The notes under the pieces are model-generated. The model was not told the DNA's origin and made no database searches. It saw only the letters and a list, made by a program, of their open reading frames with translations. Shown here one piece after another: positions 24,763 to 38,600 of a stretch of 64,000 nt of DNA. The position numbers and the translations under genes were made by a program. The stretch's first letter is position 1; every line of letters begins with the position of its first letter. Source of the DNA: Trichoplax sp. H2 (taxonomy: Eukaryota; Placozoa; Uniplacotomia; Trichoplacea); the NCBI GenBank assembly GCA_003344405.1, contig NOWV01000120.1:62001-126000 (forward strand). Reading direction: 5' to 3'.

Positions 24763-26828
24763 ATGGAGAGGAATGACACCAATCAAAACTACCACTCTTA
24801 CAATTATTCTGGTGGATATAGCAACGTTCGTCGGGTATATCAGAAAATACGCTTAGAATAAAATTGTAACGTTAAATATATTAATATTATTAACGTAAAG
24901 AATTTGAAATTTGTTAAGTGATTGGATTTATACTCTATTTATCAGTCAGTTTGTCTCGTAACTAGATAGAATTTCGTAAGTCGTTAGCTTAACTTAAGTA
25001 CTCATATTTTTATGCGTCAACGCTATTAGTGTAGACTTCCGCCTTAAATAAATTCGCTAAAATTATAATAATCGTAATATTGCGTAAGGGTCGTTTTTGT
25101 ATAGATTTGTAGTAATTGTACTCTCTTTAAAGGTAACCTCTCTAAGTGATTAACTTAATGAACGACAATACGCTGAAGGACAAACATTTTCTAAAGGTGT
25201 TATATTTTATTTAATATGATTTCAATCGCTAATGAAGAGAAATAGCTATGCTGATAGTTTGCTAAAGAACCGGGCGGTGACTCAAGATCTGAGAGGTAAG
25301 AAATCTAGGCTGTAGTATTGATTGCAGTATCTCTTAGGAATAAAACTGAAGTGATGATGTAATTTGCGTCAGAGGAGAGATTTGGTTACAGTTGCCTGCT
25401 GTAATTATGCCATTCTCCTACTGTGACGACACTTATTTCGTCTGATCACGTTGTAGCGATTCAGTGTTGCAAATAATGAATTAGGTATTAACGAATATTA
25501 CGGCAGAAAGTGCTTTAGATCATGATAATACTGACTCTGTGTTACAAATTCAGTTGACAATGTAACTTTATCAGTAATTCTGATCCAAAAGGGATCTACC
25601 GTTGAGGAAACTGGCAAGCTGTAATATTGTTAACCATAGAACGGAGAGATCAAAGAATAAACTCTTTGAATTTACTGTAGATATTTGGTTAATTCTGCGA
25701 TATTTAAACTTCAACCAGTGGATGCGCTATTAATAACTAAAATGATTTTTGGAATATTTATGCAGGTAGAAGAGAACACTACAATTTTAGGCCTGTATTG
25801 AAGCGGTATTCACCTTCCAGTAATTATGGCATGAGGACCGGAAAACAATACTGGAATGCATTTCGAGAGCAGGAAGGTAGTTAAAACAAATCGAAGTTGT
25901 GTGAGAGTTGTTTGTTTTAGTGATAAATCTATAAATTTCAGCTTTCTATCCTTGCAAGATAATTTGATAATCTGATTTTAAGTAAGCTTAATAAAGTGGC
26001 ATCTATTAAAGGGTTAAACAACATAAAAAGCAATACCGTATTATACGCGTATAAATAGGGTTTCTAGATGGGTACTTGGATCTTTCTATACTTGTAGGAT
26101 ATGTAAATTGTTTGCATTTATTAAATTTCAGGCTGTTTTTCGTATAATTACAACTCGAGACGAAATAGAGATCCGAAAGGACAGTCCCAAAAGGTTCATA
26201 AACAAATAGGTTCTTTCCATTTCAGAATGTGTTGATGTTGTTATGTCTAGCGACTGGATAAATAGTGATTTGAGAATGAAAATCTCGTATTGCAGTGAGA
26301 ATTTAAGCTAAATTCTTTATAAATTTTTGCAATTTAGAAGCATGGGATGCTCGAGTCGGGTGATTGCAATACTGTAAGAGAGCAAAACGTTCATCCAAAC
26401 TGTGAAAAAAGTAATACTAACGCAAAGAACGACATAGAAACGTATCAAGCAACAGACGTAACACTTATTAAGAAGACAGCTACTTGTGAAGATAGCACCG
26501 GCATTTCAGAATTGAACGTCAGTACTTCGGAAGCATCGTGCGATAACGCTGAGCCAGAAATTAGGTTAGAGTGACAACATCTGAGCGATTGTGACTATCT
26601 CTTGTATTTGTTGTAGGGTAATGGTTGACAGCCATTAATTCGAAGTTGTTCGTACTTTTTTTTATTATTAGTCAGACTAGTTTGGCGTGTGAAGATGACT
26701 ATTTAAATATTCCTCTGCGCGATCTCTTGGGAGATGTAAATACTGACAACTGGGAATTGATGACTGAGGAAGAAATAAAGCAGTTAGAAGGAGAATATTT
26801 GGGGGAATCTGAAGATTCTGAGAGCTAA
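24763..26828 (+). CDS. Unrecognised 190-residue protein, basic N-half and acidic tail
   Basis: Five exons join in phase: 24763-24834, 25238-25295, 25766-25876, 26381-26564, 26681-26828. The protein begins with a Tyr/Asn/Gly-rich stretch (NQNYHSYNYSGGYSNVRR), continues with basic Arg/Lys/Tyr-rich sequence (KNRAVTQDLRGRREHYNFRP..), then a Ser/Thr/Glu-rich disordered part, and ends in an acidic segment with a WELMTEEEIKQLEGEYLGE-like helix. No signal peptide or membrane span is seen in this model. I do not recognise the family; the charge layout would suit a nucleic-acid-associated or scaffold protein, which is only a guess. The fourth exon's acceptor is uncertain: a stronger acceptor at 26338 would end the protein after a few codons (EAWDARVG then stop), so a shorter isoform is possible. 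Confidence 0.5.
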
Positions 26829-27607
26829 ATTTATTATAACTTGAATTTTTGCTGTCAGTTTTGGAAGCTATTATAACAATTGCGAGCATGAATCACATCC
26901 AGAAGTGTTGAGTGATTGCTAAAAACGTATTGATATAGAAATCTGCTTTAGCTTTTTAATCGGAATTCTTTTTTAAGTAGCGATTATGCGATGTGAAGTA
27001 CTTTGATATGTAATATGTTGGATATTGCTTGATATGCAATACGTCGATATACATAAATGCTGTACTGCTAAATTTTTACGTATAAATGATTACATTGAAG
27101 GAATATTTTATTTTATGTGCAATACCTGTTTGTTGCTGCGGTAATATCTTATAAAAAGATCGAATTTAATTTAATACAATGAATTATTATACATAATATC
27201 TGGAGTGGAACGTTGTCAACAACTACAGTACTGAAAAATACATAAATGAGTACACAGAGTTGTCATAACTAGCACAGTACGATTAATACATTGTTCACCG
27301 TTCCTCATATATTACACAAAAGAATGACTTTTGATCATTGATTCGATTGCAATGGAATTTTAAAAGCTTTTTCCAATAGTAATTTGCAAGTCAATAAGTG
27401 TTCATGTACAATCAAGCGACACTAGCATCCACCATTGGTGATCTTAAATTCATTGCGATGTATGGCAATCCTATTTTTGAAATTAGACTGGATAGTAGGC
27501 GTCTATCAGTAATAAAGCTAAATTATTATAGTAGGACATAATTTTAATCAATGAGTGTACTATACATATACATAACTAACATTTCTTATGTAATACAAGG
27601 AAGTATT
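26829..27607. other. Spacer between convergent genes
   Basis: AT-rich sequence between two gene 3' ends (plus-strand gene stops at 26828, minus-strand gene stops at 27608). It should hold both 3' untranslated regions. No other feature is seen. Confidence 0.5.
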
Positions 27608-28609
27608 TCAGTTCTTTACAAAATCGGATAACATATCATGTAGCCTATTGACACAATCAACATGGCTTTTTATTTCATCAACGTAGTCCTGACTATACGT
27701 AGTATTATTCGTCACAGCGTTCGATAGAATTTCTCCCACAATTGACTTGTACTTAATTTCTTCGATTCGTAATTTGACCTAAAATTCAAGAGGTAACTGA
27801 GATATACTTGGAGAAGGACAAGATCGCTTAAGTTTCTAACGGCAATCTACAGTAAGCATTTAATTGACAGGAAATATCTGGAATTTACAAATTATTGCAT
27901 AGTGCATGTCGAACGACATGTGAGATAACAAATTAAGTCAAATGAAATCAGCTGTACTGTATTTACAACTGCAATGACTTATCAATGTCAAAATCATCCA
28001 TTTTACGAAAGAAATACTAAAATGCGTTTAGTCATCCTTTCAACTTACGTTTATTTCTAGTTGATCACATGCAGAATAAAATCGCGTCAGTGCTATGTCA
28101 AGTTGTTTGCTGAAATTCATCAAGCTAGAGTGGACAGCTGCTGGGCTAAGAAAGCAGTGAGACAATTAATTCATGTACCTTCACATGGAAGATCAAGGTA
28201 TTTTCTTTCCATGTGCGCTCATTCATTATCAGTGTATAAGTATGCCTATCCTCGGAGGCAAACCATTAATACTGGCGTGAAGTATAGCGTCTGCTATTAG
28301 TTGACTTTCAAAGCTCGTGTAGTGCCGTGAGTTTAGCACTTTAGTTCAATTCTTATTTACCTAATATGCACTACAATAAATTAGCTTGACTACAGCTCCA
28401 CGTACACGTAAAGTTGCTACTTGACAGTATCAGTTGACTCAATCAGTTGTCTCGAAATACAAGACTATGTGTCTGCAATCTCCTCGTTCATGATCTACTT
28501 ACTTGGGTAATTCCGTACTCGATGAAGTAGCCATATTGACATACTTCTGTAAACTAAAGGAAATAAGCCTCATAACATTGAAGATTAACTCTTGCATCTT
28601 CTGGGTTTT
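27608..28609 (-). CDS. MED29: Mediator subunit 29 homolog (5' end unresolved)
   Basis: MED29 (Intersex in flies) is a tail-region subunit of the Mediator complex bridging activators and RNA polymerase II. Three consecutive exons fit in phase: 28503-28609, 28049-28109, 27608-27778, giving about 112 residues up to the stop. The middle exon reads KQLDIALTRFYSACDQLEIN, matching the MED29 signature in which a helix with EFY-x-x-CDQLEL ends; the last exon (YSQDYVDEIKSHVDCVNRLH..) matches the C-terminal helix seen in human MED29 (..YLAVIKAQISCAKDIH..). The first exon here reads MQELIFNVMRLISFSLQKYV, similar to the LKESLQ-NLMKVA-type helix. Human MED29 is about 200 residues, so an N-terminal exon may be missing; a candidate ATG lies at 29315 but its frame could not be joined. 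Alternatively the ATG in exon 28503-28609 is the start. Confidence 0.72.
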
Positions 28610-29849
28610 CTCAGACAGGTTAGTATTTGCTTCTTGTGACATCTTGTATTTCCTAAGAGTTGTAGGAAAAAAGCGAGTAATTTACGTTCAATCATATTTG
28701 AATGCAGGCGATGTCTTACAGTACGATATATTTCTGTACCACTGCATTTTCTATTCAAAGCATCACTAGATCTAGCAAGCATAAGAGTACATCATCCATT
28801 GTAGAGTACTGCAAAAGAACTATAACTATACAGTATGCATACAGTAAGTGTGCTACAGCACTGCTACTAGACTTGATAAAGCATAAGGTTTTATCTTGTG
28901 TAGTAAGTAGTTTCGAAGTAAATTTAACTTATTTCAAGTCGAGATCCATTTCCAATACTATACTGTACAGGATATCATGACTAGTATGCATTGATATCGT
29001 GACTGAACAATTTCGACTTAACAATAATTACTACTGTACTCGTCTAAGTGTACGCGTTGTGTCGATATATTTGGACGCCAATTCTTAATGACGACGCTAT
29101 CAATCAATCAGGCATAAAACGTCGAACATCAGCTTACCAATTTCAATTTTTAGGCAGAGACTTTCTGCTTTCTCATTTGATTTCTTGCAAGTTGTGTACA
29201 ACAGTGTCCAATTTCTGACTAATGCAAAGTACTCGTAAGCTGGTAGTAGCCTTCTCGTTGGGATTGCGGCCCGGCCACTGTCATACAGTTTAGTATTGTC
29301 GTGATCTTGGACCATGTCTGAACCAAACCATAGTTAAAGTTACTACACTATACAATGAGTATAGCCGCTGCAGCGGTATTCAGTGATACACTTGCCAACA
29401 GTTCCAGTACAGTCTACAGTCCATACACTGTACACCGATTACAGTACGCTGTACATGTACTCTAACTTTTCAGCTGCAGCTTTATGATACAGTCAGTAAA
29501 TTTGGACGTGTAAGTTGTTCATCTGTTATAAGCCTCTCCTTATTATTAAGCTACGTTGATAGTACGGTATGAACTTTTTCCGGGAGTTCGAAGTCTTCGC
29601 TAGACCCCCGCCAGTTGATGGAAAAGTTCTTAATGTACTTAGCTGAAATGGCTGCCAGTTTCAGCGAAGAACTTTTCATAAACTGACACAGTCATGGACT
29701 GCTCAATCTACAGTACAGTACTTTCAGTAGCCCATGACACCGTACAGTGTACAGTACAGTTGTGCAACGTGGACCAAGTGGACAATTCAAGTCAATGAAG
29801 TCAAAGGCCAACTTCAAGACTCTGGATGTACAGTCGCTGTCGTACAGTC
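28610..29849. other. Spacer upstream of MED29-like gene with scattered GTAC clusters
   Basis: Possible first-exon material of the MED29-like gene around 29240-29315 (minus) that I could not place in frame. GTACAGTAC-type clusters at about 29404-29460 and 29705-29760. No other gene is supported. Confidence 0.35.
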
Positions 29850-30510
29850 CTGTAGAATGGAGTATTCTGAATACTGTACATCAAATTCATGAAACAGGCC
29901 TGTATAATAGGATAACACTATCCCTCTATTTGATTGTCAACTTTAATTTTACTTGAAACAAAATTGAGTCATTGCACGCCTAAGTTGCGCTACCGCAATC
30001 GACAGCTTTTTTTTTTGGACGACGTCCAAATTGCTTTCGTCGTCGTTTGTTTAGCGAGTTCTACAGTAGAGTACAGCGCAGTGGAAGCGCACAGTACAGT
30101 ACAGTGTACAGTACGCTAACGGAATACTGTACACTGTAATATGGGAGTACAGCACAGTACATACTGTACTGTACTGTACTGTATACAGTACAGTATGTTG
30201 TACCGTAAGCAAGTACTGTAGAGTTCCAGTGCACAGTACACTGTACTGTACACTGCACTGTAGATGGTGTAGAAGTCGCTGATGAAAGCAATGTGGACGT
30301 CGTCAAAAGCGCTGCCAATTACGGTAGCGCAACTTAGAAGCACAACGACTCAATTTGATTTTAATTCAATTTCAAATTGGTATTCAAATAGAAGAATACA
30401 GTAGTGTTATCCTATTATGATAATAATACAGGCCTATTTATTGAATGGATTTGACATACTGTACTGTACTGTACTGTACTGTACTGTATTCAAAATACTG
30501 CATTCTACAG
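29850..30510. mobile_element. Foldback (long inverted-repeat) element with GTAC array core
   Basis: The left arm (about 29850-30115) and the right arm (about 30225-30510) are imperfect reverse complements. Matching landmarks, left and right read on opposite strands: CTGTAGAATG-AGTATT-TGAATAC; TCAAATTCAT / TCAAATCCAT; AGGCCTGTAT; ATAGGATAACACTA; AAATTGAGTC; CTAAGTTGCGCTACCG; GACGACGTCCA. The loop near 30120-30240 is a GTACAGTAC array. A single strand could fold into a hairpin of roughly 250-280 paired positions per arm with bulges. No transposase is present. A foldback/MITE-like element is one reading; an inverted duplication of local sequence is the alternative. Confidence 0.75.
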
Positions 30511-30826
30511 TACTTACTGCAAAGGACACTACGGTACACTACCATGACATGCGCAATTCACGGTGTCCATCAAGTAATATCCTTTTGTCTAAGGTCAAGC
30601 TGTGGTAGGTCCATGATGGGCCCCATCTAGGTCACACCATCATCTGTCATGCGCACTGCTCATCGGGTGCATGAGCAGAGGCAAACGTGAGTGTTTGGAT
30701 CGCCAACATTTGAAAGCGGACTGGAAAAGAAATTGAGCAAAGTGAAGAGTGTACACAATTAATTTGACTATTTCCTTGAGAGACAAGCTCCAATCTGACA
30801 GTCATTATTCTCATTAGCTAGTAGAG
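30511..30826. other. 5' flank of the phosphotransferase gene
   Basis: Between the foldback structure and the ATG at 30827. It is less AT-rich than the surroundings (for example CCATGATGGGCCCCATCTAG near 30610) and probably holds the promoter and leader of the downstream gene; no specific element was identified. Confidence 0.35.
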
Positions 30827-33772
30827 ATGATTGGCTACCTAACAAAACAACAATTAGATCGTCTTAAGCAGCATCAATATTCGGTTATTGGTCAGTCTGC
30901 AACGGAAAGCTTTCTGCAACCGTACTGGTGTTGGTTAGTCAAGCAAGTGCCACTATGGCTAGCTCCAAATCTTATTACCTCCCTTGGGTTAGCAGTCAAT
31001 GTTGTAACAACAGTCATTTTAGCTTGTTACTGTCCACTGATGACCGAAGCGGTGAGTAAGATTAACTCCAATCTTTCATACCATAAATCAATCATAACCC
31101 AATTGCTCAATTGATTTGTCTACCCTTCCAAAGTCTTGATCAATCGGTACTCTGTCCACGTTAAACTACCGTATAGACTCTAGTCAGACTGCAAAGGCCA
31201 TAAGGTAGCCAGTATCGTTTCAAACGGTCTTGACAAATGGCGATCTTGTAGCAATCTTATAGCATATAGGATAGATCGATCCTAGGTAGTCCCTTATTTT
31301 GTAAGTCCATCTCTTTGACTACATTGTCGTCCTTATTGCAGGTTTCCGTAATATTAGATCTCACAGCTAGTTTACTTTCTGAATTCACTCCTAGTATTTT
31401 CTAGAGACAGTACAGTATATACAGATGTAGTAGTATGAGTACAGCGCCATCCTTGGACATAGTTGCATAATGTTGTCAAGATTCGAATCGATGTTTTCTA
31501 TTATGATAGCATCATTCGAGATAGACATCTTGGTCAATGTTAGACCTGAAGCTAATACTTACCATGGCTGTCATTGATCTCTTTTAAAGGCGCCATGGTG
31601 GGTATATTTCCTGTGTGCCGTAGGCCTCTTTGCCTATCAATCGTTAGATGCAATCGATGGAAAACAAGCTAGAAGAACCGGCAATCAGAGCCCTTTAGGT
31701 GAATTATTCGATCATGGATGCGATTCTATTTCTATGATATTTGTCTGCCTTGGCTTGAGCATCTGCATGCAGTTTGGATATAATTATGCCCCGCTATTAA
31801 TCTTCACAACTTCCGCTCCATTTCTATTTTATTGCTCTCATTGGCAAGCTTACGTCACTGGCACTTTACGATTTCATCAGTAAGTACAGTAGAAGGAAAT
31901 CTTCAGGCATACTCTGATACTATCGAGAACGATGATAATGAATATGCTACAAATTAAGATGTACACTCTCTTTTAAAGTACTCTAATGTAAATCAATGTC
32001 TTTGACTATAGCTATTATTATACAATTTTGCCACCCTTACAATTTGCTAGTTTAGTAAAATAAACTATAGGTACGAGCGTAGATGAAGTATTCCATTCTT
32101 TGAATAACGTAATTGATAGGCAATGACATTCGATGGATTCAACTGAAGTTATCGCTAATGAAAATAGAGTTGCTCAACCTTATTAATTGACCGACTTGTG
32201 CTGTACATCATCAACCTATCTTTTAGACTGATTAAATATAAATCAATTTCTTTCTGATTGCCATAGATAAAAACGCTAAAATAACATGAAATCAGTGTAG
32301 AAGCGATTCTATTTGCTAGTTACAAAGAAGTTAATGTCCATAATAACAGAGTATATGTCCTAAAGATGAAAATTGATTTTTTCTTTTGTTTTGCTTTCCT
32401 TATCGATGATGATCAATTATGTTCATATGGCATATAGTACTGGACATACTCCAATTCTGTGATAGAATGTTTATTATTAATGATTACCATTTCTAAGTAC
32501 AGCTCATTTTTGCCGATAATGCTAAAGTTACTCTATAAAGTTCATCGGCGAAATGGGTCTACATTGAATTTGATTTCCACAACTGGTTCAATGAACATAA
32601 AACATGCATTTCGCATTTTACTGTAGATTTGATGTGACTGAAGCTCAATTGATTGTCATTACGATGTTCATACTAACATCGATTTACGGCCCGCAAATTT
32701 GGTCATTTCAGGTTAGAAAACTGTCCATAACTAAAAAGTTTTATTTACTTTACGGTCATGGACGTAAGCTTACAAGATTATTATCAGTATAAAATAATCA
32801 CATATATGTTATTGCTCTCATTATTTAATTTGATTCTTGATCCATTCTACGCGTATAAATACTATTTAGACGGACTGACTGAGTCCAAATATTTTTATGA
32901 CACCCTTCGTGTCTGTATGACACTCAATACAAAAGTAATATTAAACGTGGAAACGCTGTCCTATCTTAGCTACTAGCACTAATTGCATTCTTTTATCAAT
33001 AACTTTCAGATCTGGAATACTGGCCTTAATATTAAGGAAGCCATAGTTATTTCCTCTATAACAGGGGGATTAATAACAATTGGTCTACATTTAAGAGCCG
33101 TTCTAGGAGGAGGTCCAGGAAAAAATGGAACAACTATTGCTGTAAGTGTTTGTCTTAAGTGAATTATAATTCTAGGAAACAATTTTAATGATTAGGTCCA
33201 CTTCGTTATATTCTTAATTAATAGGGTAACAGCGTTATATCACCAGCAATTCCAATTGGATTTATGATGGTTGTATTTTCTTATATATGTGCAAAATCTG
33301 ATATATTACAAACGCATCCGACCTTGCTTGTCCTGGGCGTATCGATTGCCTATGCGAAGTTAACAATGCGACTTGTGGTCAGCATAGCTTACATAGTTGC
33401 TGCGACAATTGAGTATACGCTTCTTATGACATTTTCCTTTTGTATTTTTATTTAAAGGTAGCTCATATGTCAAAAAGTGCTATGGGATTTGCAGATAGTG
33501 CTATGATATCTCCTATTTTATTGGCTCTAAATATTTACCTTGGCAACATAGTTAACCCTTACATGTTACTATTATTTTGTTCGGTAAGTGAAGCTGTACC
33601 AAGTAAAAATTATAAATTATCCTTTACCATTAGTTTATTTGGTTCGTTATTTTCCATGTAGGTACTCTCTTGGTATGATGTTCTCCATTACTGCTGGGTA
33701 GTTGTATTACAGATAGCCAGGCATTTAAGAATTAACGTCTTTACAATCACGCCAAAGTTATCCAGTAATTAA
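30827..33772 (+). CDS. CEPT1: Choline/ethanolamine phosphotransferase (CDP-alcohol type)
   Basis: Catalyses the last Kennedy-pathway step: CDP-choline or CDP-ethanolamine plus diacylglycerol gives phosphatidylcholine or phosphatidylethanolamine and CMP, in ER/Golgi membrane. Seven exons join in phase to 373 residues: 30827-31051, 31590-31879, 32627-32711, 33010-33141, 33225-33377, 33458-33583, 33662-33772. The CDP-alcohol motif D-G-x2-A-R-x8-G-x3-D-x3-D is complete (D98, G99, A102, R103, G112, D116, D120), preceded by D95. The N-terminal [15 protein letters not shown] and [19 protein letters not shown] segments, the mid [14 protein letters not shown] and the late RLVVAHMSKS match CHPT1/CEPT1 closely. 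Multiple hydrophobic spans fit the ~10-helix fold. Length is near the human 400-416. Choline versus ethanolamine preference cannot be decided. The fifth exon's donor (GTG|GTCAGC) is weak but conservation across the junction supports it. Confidence 0.95.
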
Positions 33773-35692
33773 ACGTTAATATCTCCATATACTATTGTAT
33801 ATCGCGATACACTTTTAAGCCAATCTTAAGTCGTTTAATTAGAACGAAAATCTTATGGTATAGTGGAAATTTTATTACAACATGCAATGAAGCAACATTT
33901 ATTATAGTAATTATAAAATTATTGTACATGAAGTATTTTCAAATGTGCTAATAGTATCGAAATCAATCTTTGTATGCATATTTGATAAAAAATTTTATCG
34001 TAATGCAACTGCATATCAAGGTACAGTTTATGAACTTCTCAACAGGCTCCAAGTAATATCAGCTAAAACTATAATTATTACTGTCTCATAAGCTGTATTC
34101 TATATAACTTGAATACAGTACGTCGAAGTGTCTTATCCTATAACGTTTGACTTTTGGAAGCGAATTGAAGCAACTTCATTTTCATACCATTTAGTAAGAA
34201 ATGATGGTGTTACTCATTGTACAATTAATAGACTACGGTATTTGATGTGTTTATTGTCAACTTGATATATGGTTGATAACTACTCTTTTGTATGCTGTTC
34301 TGCTTCATTCTGTTCTACATTTCTTTGATTGCTACTAATCTTGGAGATAATAATCTCATTTTCGTAATCAAATAACTCTATTGGTGAACTTATGTAAGTG
34401 TTTTGAAAAGTACTTATTACAGACCTATCATTGAAGTGAACTGTAACGTCTTCATATTCTGTAAAGCACTTACAATCCGATATCTAGATGTGCGGATCTG
34501 CGTCTCCTACTGATCTCAATTCTGTGTAGGAACTATTTACAATAGCGAATTAATTACAATTAGAGGATTTAATCTTTCTGAGAAGAATAATAGTAACTTT
34601 ATGATCAAAAGTTACATTACTTCAAAAATTAATCAATTACTGTCTTAGAGCGAGACTAACTACTTTCTGAATAAGAATCTGACGAGTAGGCAATTGACAC
34701 TTTTACTCCGTGTATTATTGATGTACAGTATATTTGCTCTTGCGAATGTACGCGTATGCATATATATATATATATATAATAAGAATTGCTGTATCGATTC
34801 TATTTTGACATTATATCTGTGCAAATAAAAGACAATTCACAATTTTTTAGTACAAGCTTATTTATTAGTGAACTGACGAATTTTTGCTCGATGTAACATC
34901 CACTGCATAAAAGCTGTAAATATACAAGTTAGAATTTAGTATCGCTATTCAACAATACGAACCAGCTTTTGTATATTTAAAATGGCCAATGATCAAATTA
35001 TGCATAATACAAGAAGAGCTACATGCAAAAAGTTATTAATGTGCATACGTACATTGCCATTGTGGCAAAGAAAGCTGATTCATCACTAGCCAGCTATTAC
35101 ATAAATTGCTATCCGTTATAATTATTATTTATTTATTCAAATTTCGATTCAATTTCTTACCTGGGTCAGTTAATAAATATCAGCAGAAATGCTTATATAG
35201 TATAATTACATTACCTTCACTACAAATACTTTACATACTTTATAAATTTATTTATGAAATTATTGTAACGTTAGACTTCATTTGTACCGTTTTTTGAGTA
35301 CTCTATATAACGGCGAACGTAAAATCATTTTATCAGATTTGATTAACGAAATAATTCGTTTAAATTACATAAAACTCTTAATACAGTTACTTCGTAGATA
35401 AACATAATGTACAAAAGATTTGATATCCACGGTAAGATTATATGATACACTTAGCTGATATCAATCTGATAAAATTTAAATTTAAACCTTTAATAATATT
35501 TAATTCTGAATAATTCAACCCGAAACCTATGATCAAATGTGTTGCTATTATAAAACTTCAACGGACTTGAGCTGAAAGTGAGTTAACACCAAAGGACTAT
35601 GTATTATTCATGGAACGACTGTATCCAAGATCCCAAATTACAGAAAATTCTATTTATTATAATATTATTTAATACAGTATAAGAAGTTAATG
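33773..35692. other. Spacer between convergent genes
   Basis: 3' flank of the phosphotransferase gene, with an AATAAA at about 34825 and a short (TA)n run at about 34761-34779. A 63-codon plus-strand frame at 35106 is low-complexity Ile/Leu/Phe/Tyr-rich and not supported. No gene seen. Confidence 0.45.
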
Positions 35693-38600
35693 CTACACTT
35701 TGAGTGGTTTTGGTGCAGAACTAGCTAAATCTAATAGTGCGCCAGCGCCCGCATAAGAATCCATCTCAACTGGGTCCTTACAAGTTTTTAATTTCTTCTT
35801 ATGTGGTAGACTACTATTGCTGGTAGATAAATCGATATTGACATCATCGGCTGCGTATCCACTATCGCATAAGCTACTCCCTTTATTAGTATTACTTTCA
35901 TCCTCATCCGCGGTGAAACTATTATTTAAGACGTCTGATTCAATAAATCCATCATCCACTTCAGTCATTTCATTGTCTTCAGTCTTTAACTGTTTTCCTG
36001 TGTCATTGCTGACAGTAGAAATAGATTTCTTTCCTGGTACATTAACTATTGCTCCTGCAGCAGCTAGTGACATCAAACCAGGAGCTAGACTTTTGTTATT
36101 TGTAACAGCATCGGATTGGTTTCTATAAAATGAGAAAGATAATGTTAACTGTAATTGAATATGCTGCTGCTTAGAAATAGTTATTAGTTTGCCGTACTTT
36201 TCGGAATGATCATGGCTATCAGTGGAGGATAGATGATTTTTACTTTGATCTGAAACATTTTCGGATTGTGTTTCTAATAATTCCCAATGAATGATGTTAG
36301 ACAATAATTTTAAATAAGTGAAATCATGTACTATTGTACAAAAATGTCTCTAATAAAGCTGTAAATACTGAAGACATATTGTTAAGTATAAATCCATTCA
36401 CTAAGCTAAGGAAATGACTACCTGAAAGCGTTTCCGATTTTTGTACAGCCTCCGTATCATTGTTTAAATTCATTTCTTCTCCTTCACAACCTAGAATTAA
36501 ACAGAGTTCAATTTCGTTTATTCATTGTACGAAACATATCATACTAGATTAGTAAAATGATGGTAATATTACTTCTTAAAAGATTTTATTTTTACAAAAT
36601 TACCTTTGATTAGGCTAGATTGGCTTTCATTGCCTAGGCTGTTAAGTTTGAAAATTGAATTATAATATTTAATATAATTATAGAAACCAAAAAATAAGTC
36701 TTAGAATTCGATTGAATGTTGCTAACGTGGCAACGTTGCTGTAGTATATAATCTAAATTTCTATTTACTTGATATTTCCAGCTTGTCGTTTAAATGTCAT
36801 ATACGAAGTTTTCTTCAGAGTTTGTAATAGATTTGGACGATATTCCTGATCTACACACCATAATGACCCTTTGCCAACCGCCTATAATTTATGATAAAAA
36901 ATATAAAGCATTTATCTTTAGTAAACAAAATCATACAAACTGCAGTGTTGTAAGACAGCATACGACGAAGCTGTCTATTTATTATTGCTTGAAATATTTT
37001 ATAGGATTTTATTCAGTAAAGAGCTACAATTTTTGACATTCTATAGCCGTCTTATGATAAAGTACAATGAGCCGATCAAAGATAATACGATTAGTTCCAT
37101 AATATGTTTATATAGGACGATACAAGTGCATTAGTTACAAATATTCCATACTTTAAGTTGTTAATATTATTATAAAGTACCATGATATGAACATAATTAC
37201 AATTATCTGTACATAAATACAATATACGTATATATTACAACAAGAGCACGAGAAAATTTATGTCTGATATCGAATATTGTACTGGGAATACTTCATACTA
37301 CCATTATAACAAAGGTATATGTACTTTCATCATCAAGTATCGTATTTAATATTATAAAGCATACAGTATTCTTTTATATTGCGGCTAGATGCCTGAATTC
37401 TATTAGATAACTCACGATTTTACGACATAATTAGATGTGAGGAAAAGTTTTACTAGTATAAAGTATTATCTGGCTTTATGCTATAATAATTTTTAGGACT
37501 GATACATTTTCATCTCATCTATTTCACTATTTTAAATCATATTATAAAGTGAATTTAATATATTCATCTTTCATTGAATTTTTGTGACCTTCGTATCTAT
37601 TTATTCAAATTGCCAATTTTTACTGGAGAAATGCAACAAAAATTATAATAAATTCATAGACAGATGTCACAAGGATTGATTGAGCCATTATATATCAAGG
37701 AGAAATGGTCTTTTACAACACAATTTTTCTCATAATAATAATTATTATAATTAATCCGATGAAATCGCAATTAGATCTACTGTAGCTACGAAAATTAAAT
37801 GGAGGCCTCTAGAAATTGATTGTGTTACTATGACTTATAATCATGCTGATTTGCAGTGTGTTTATGTTGCATCTATATTTAGAACCTTTCTGCTTCCGTG
37901 CTAAAAGTAGTAAACTCTAATAAGCTATGTCCTATTATTATTGAATACGTAAATAAACGCTTAAATGCCTTTAAGTTTTAAGTGTAAGTTAAGGCTCGAG
38001 TATGGTTCCCAACGAAGTGCTATTGCAGGACATCTTGTGAAACTGAATAAAACTGATTATACTCGTAGTATTGAAGTATTCACTACCTGCTTGTGATTTT
38101 AAAACAATACTATTATTTTAAATTTATTCCGGTGTTAAACATCTGTGATATCAAGATAAACCTTTAAGCTAATTGTTACGAACTTAGCGGTTAACAAGTA
38201 TTTATAACAATTGAGTCATTAAGAAAAAATGAACTTTCGAGAAAATTGCGTTAGGAACTAGCATACAAAATTATGCAGATCGATGTCGTTAACACTCTTT
38301 TCATGTTTTGTTATTAGCTAGGAATTGATAGATCCCTTATCAATGGGGAATAAAATATTTTAGTAATATAGCAGAAGCCATTTAGTATGTAATTCAGTTT
38401 GTGTTTTGACTACTTATTATAACATTAAAAATATTTGAGGCAAAAAGTAATTTATGGTAGTAATCAATTTTGGCGATATGGCTCTAGATTGTGCTCAATT
38501 TTGGGCCTTAAGTGTTACTCCAGGCACGATCTTGGCATGTTAATGATATCATAGTTATTTTAACATCAATTTGAATACTCAATTTTTTCTTATCTTACCT

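Noticed and set aside
36794-37036. 80-codon plus-strand ORF
   Set aside because: It is antisense to forkhead exon 36769-36881, which encodes the conserved GKGSLWC segment on the other strand.
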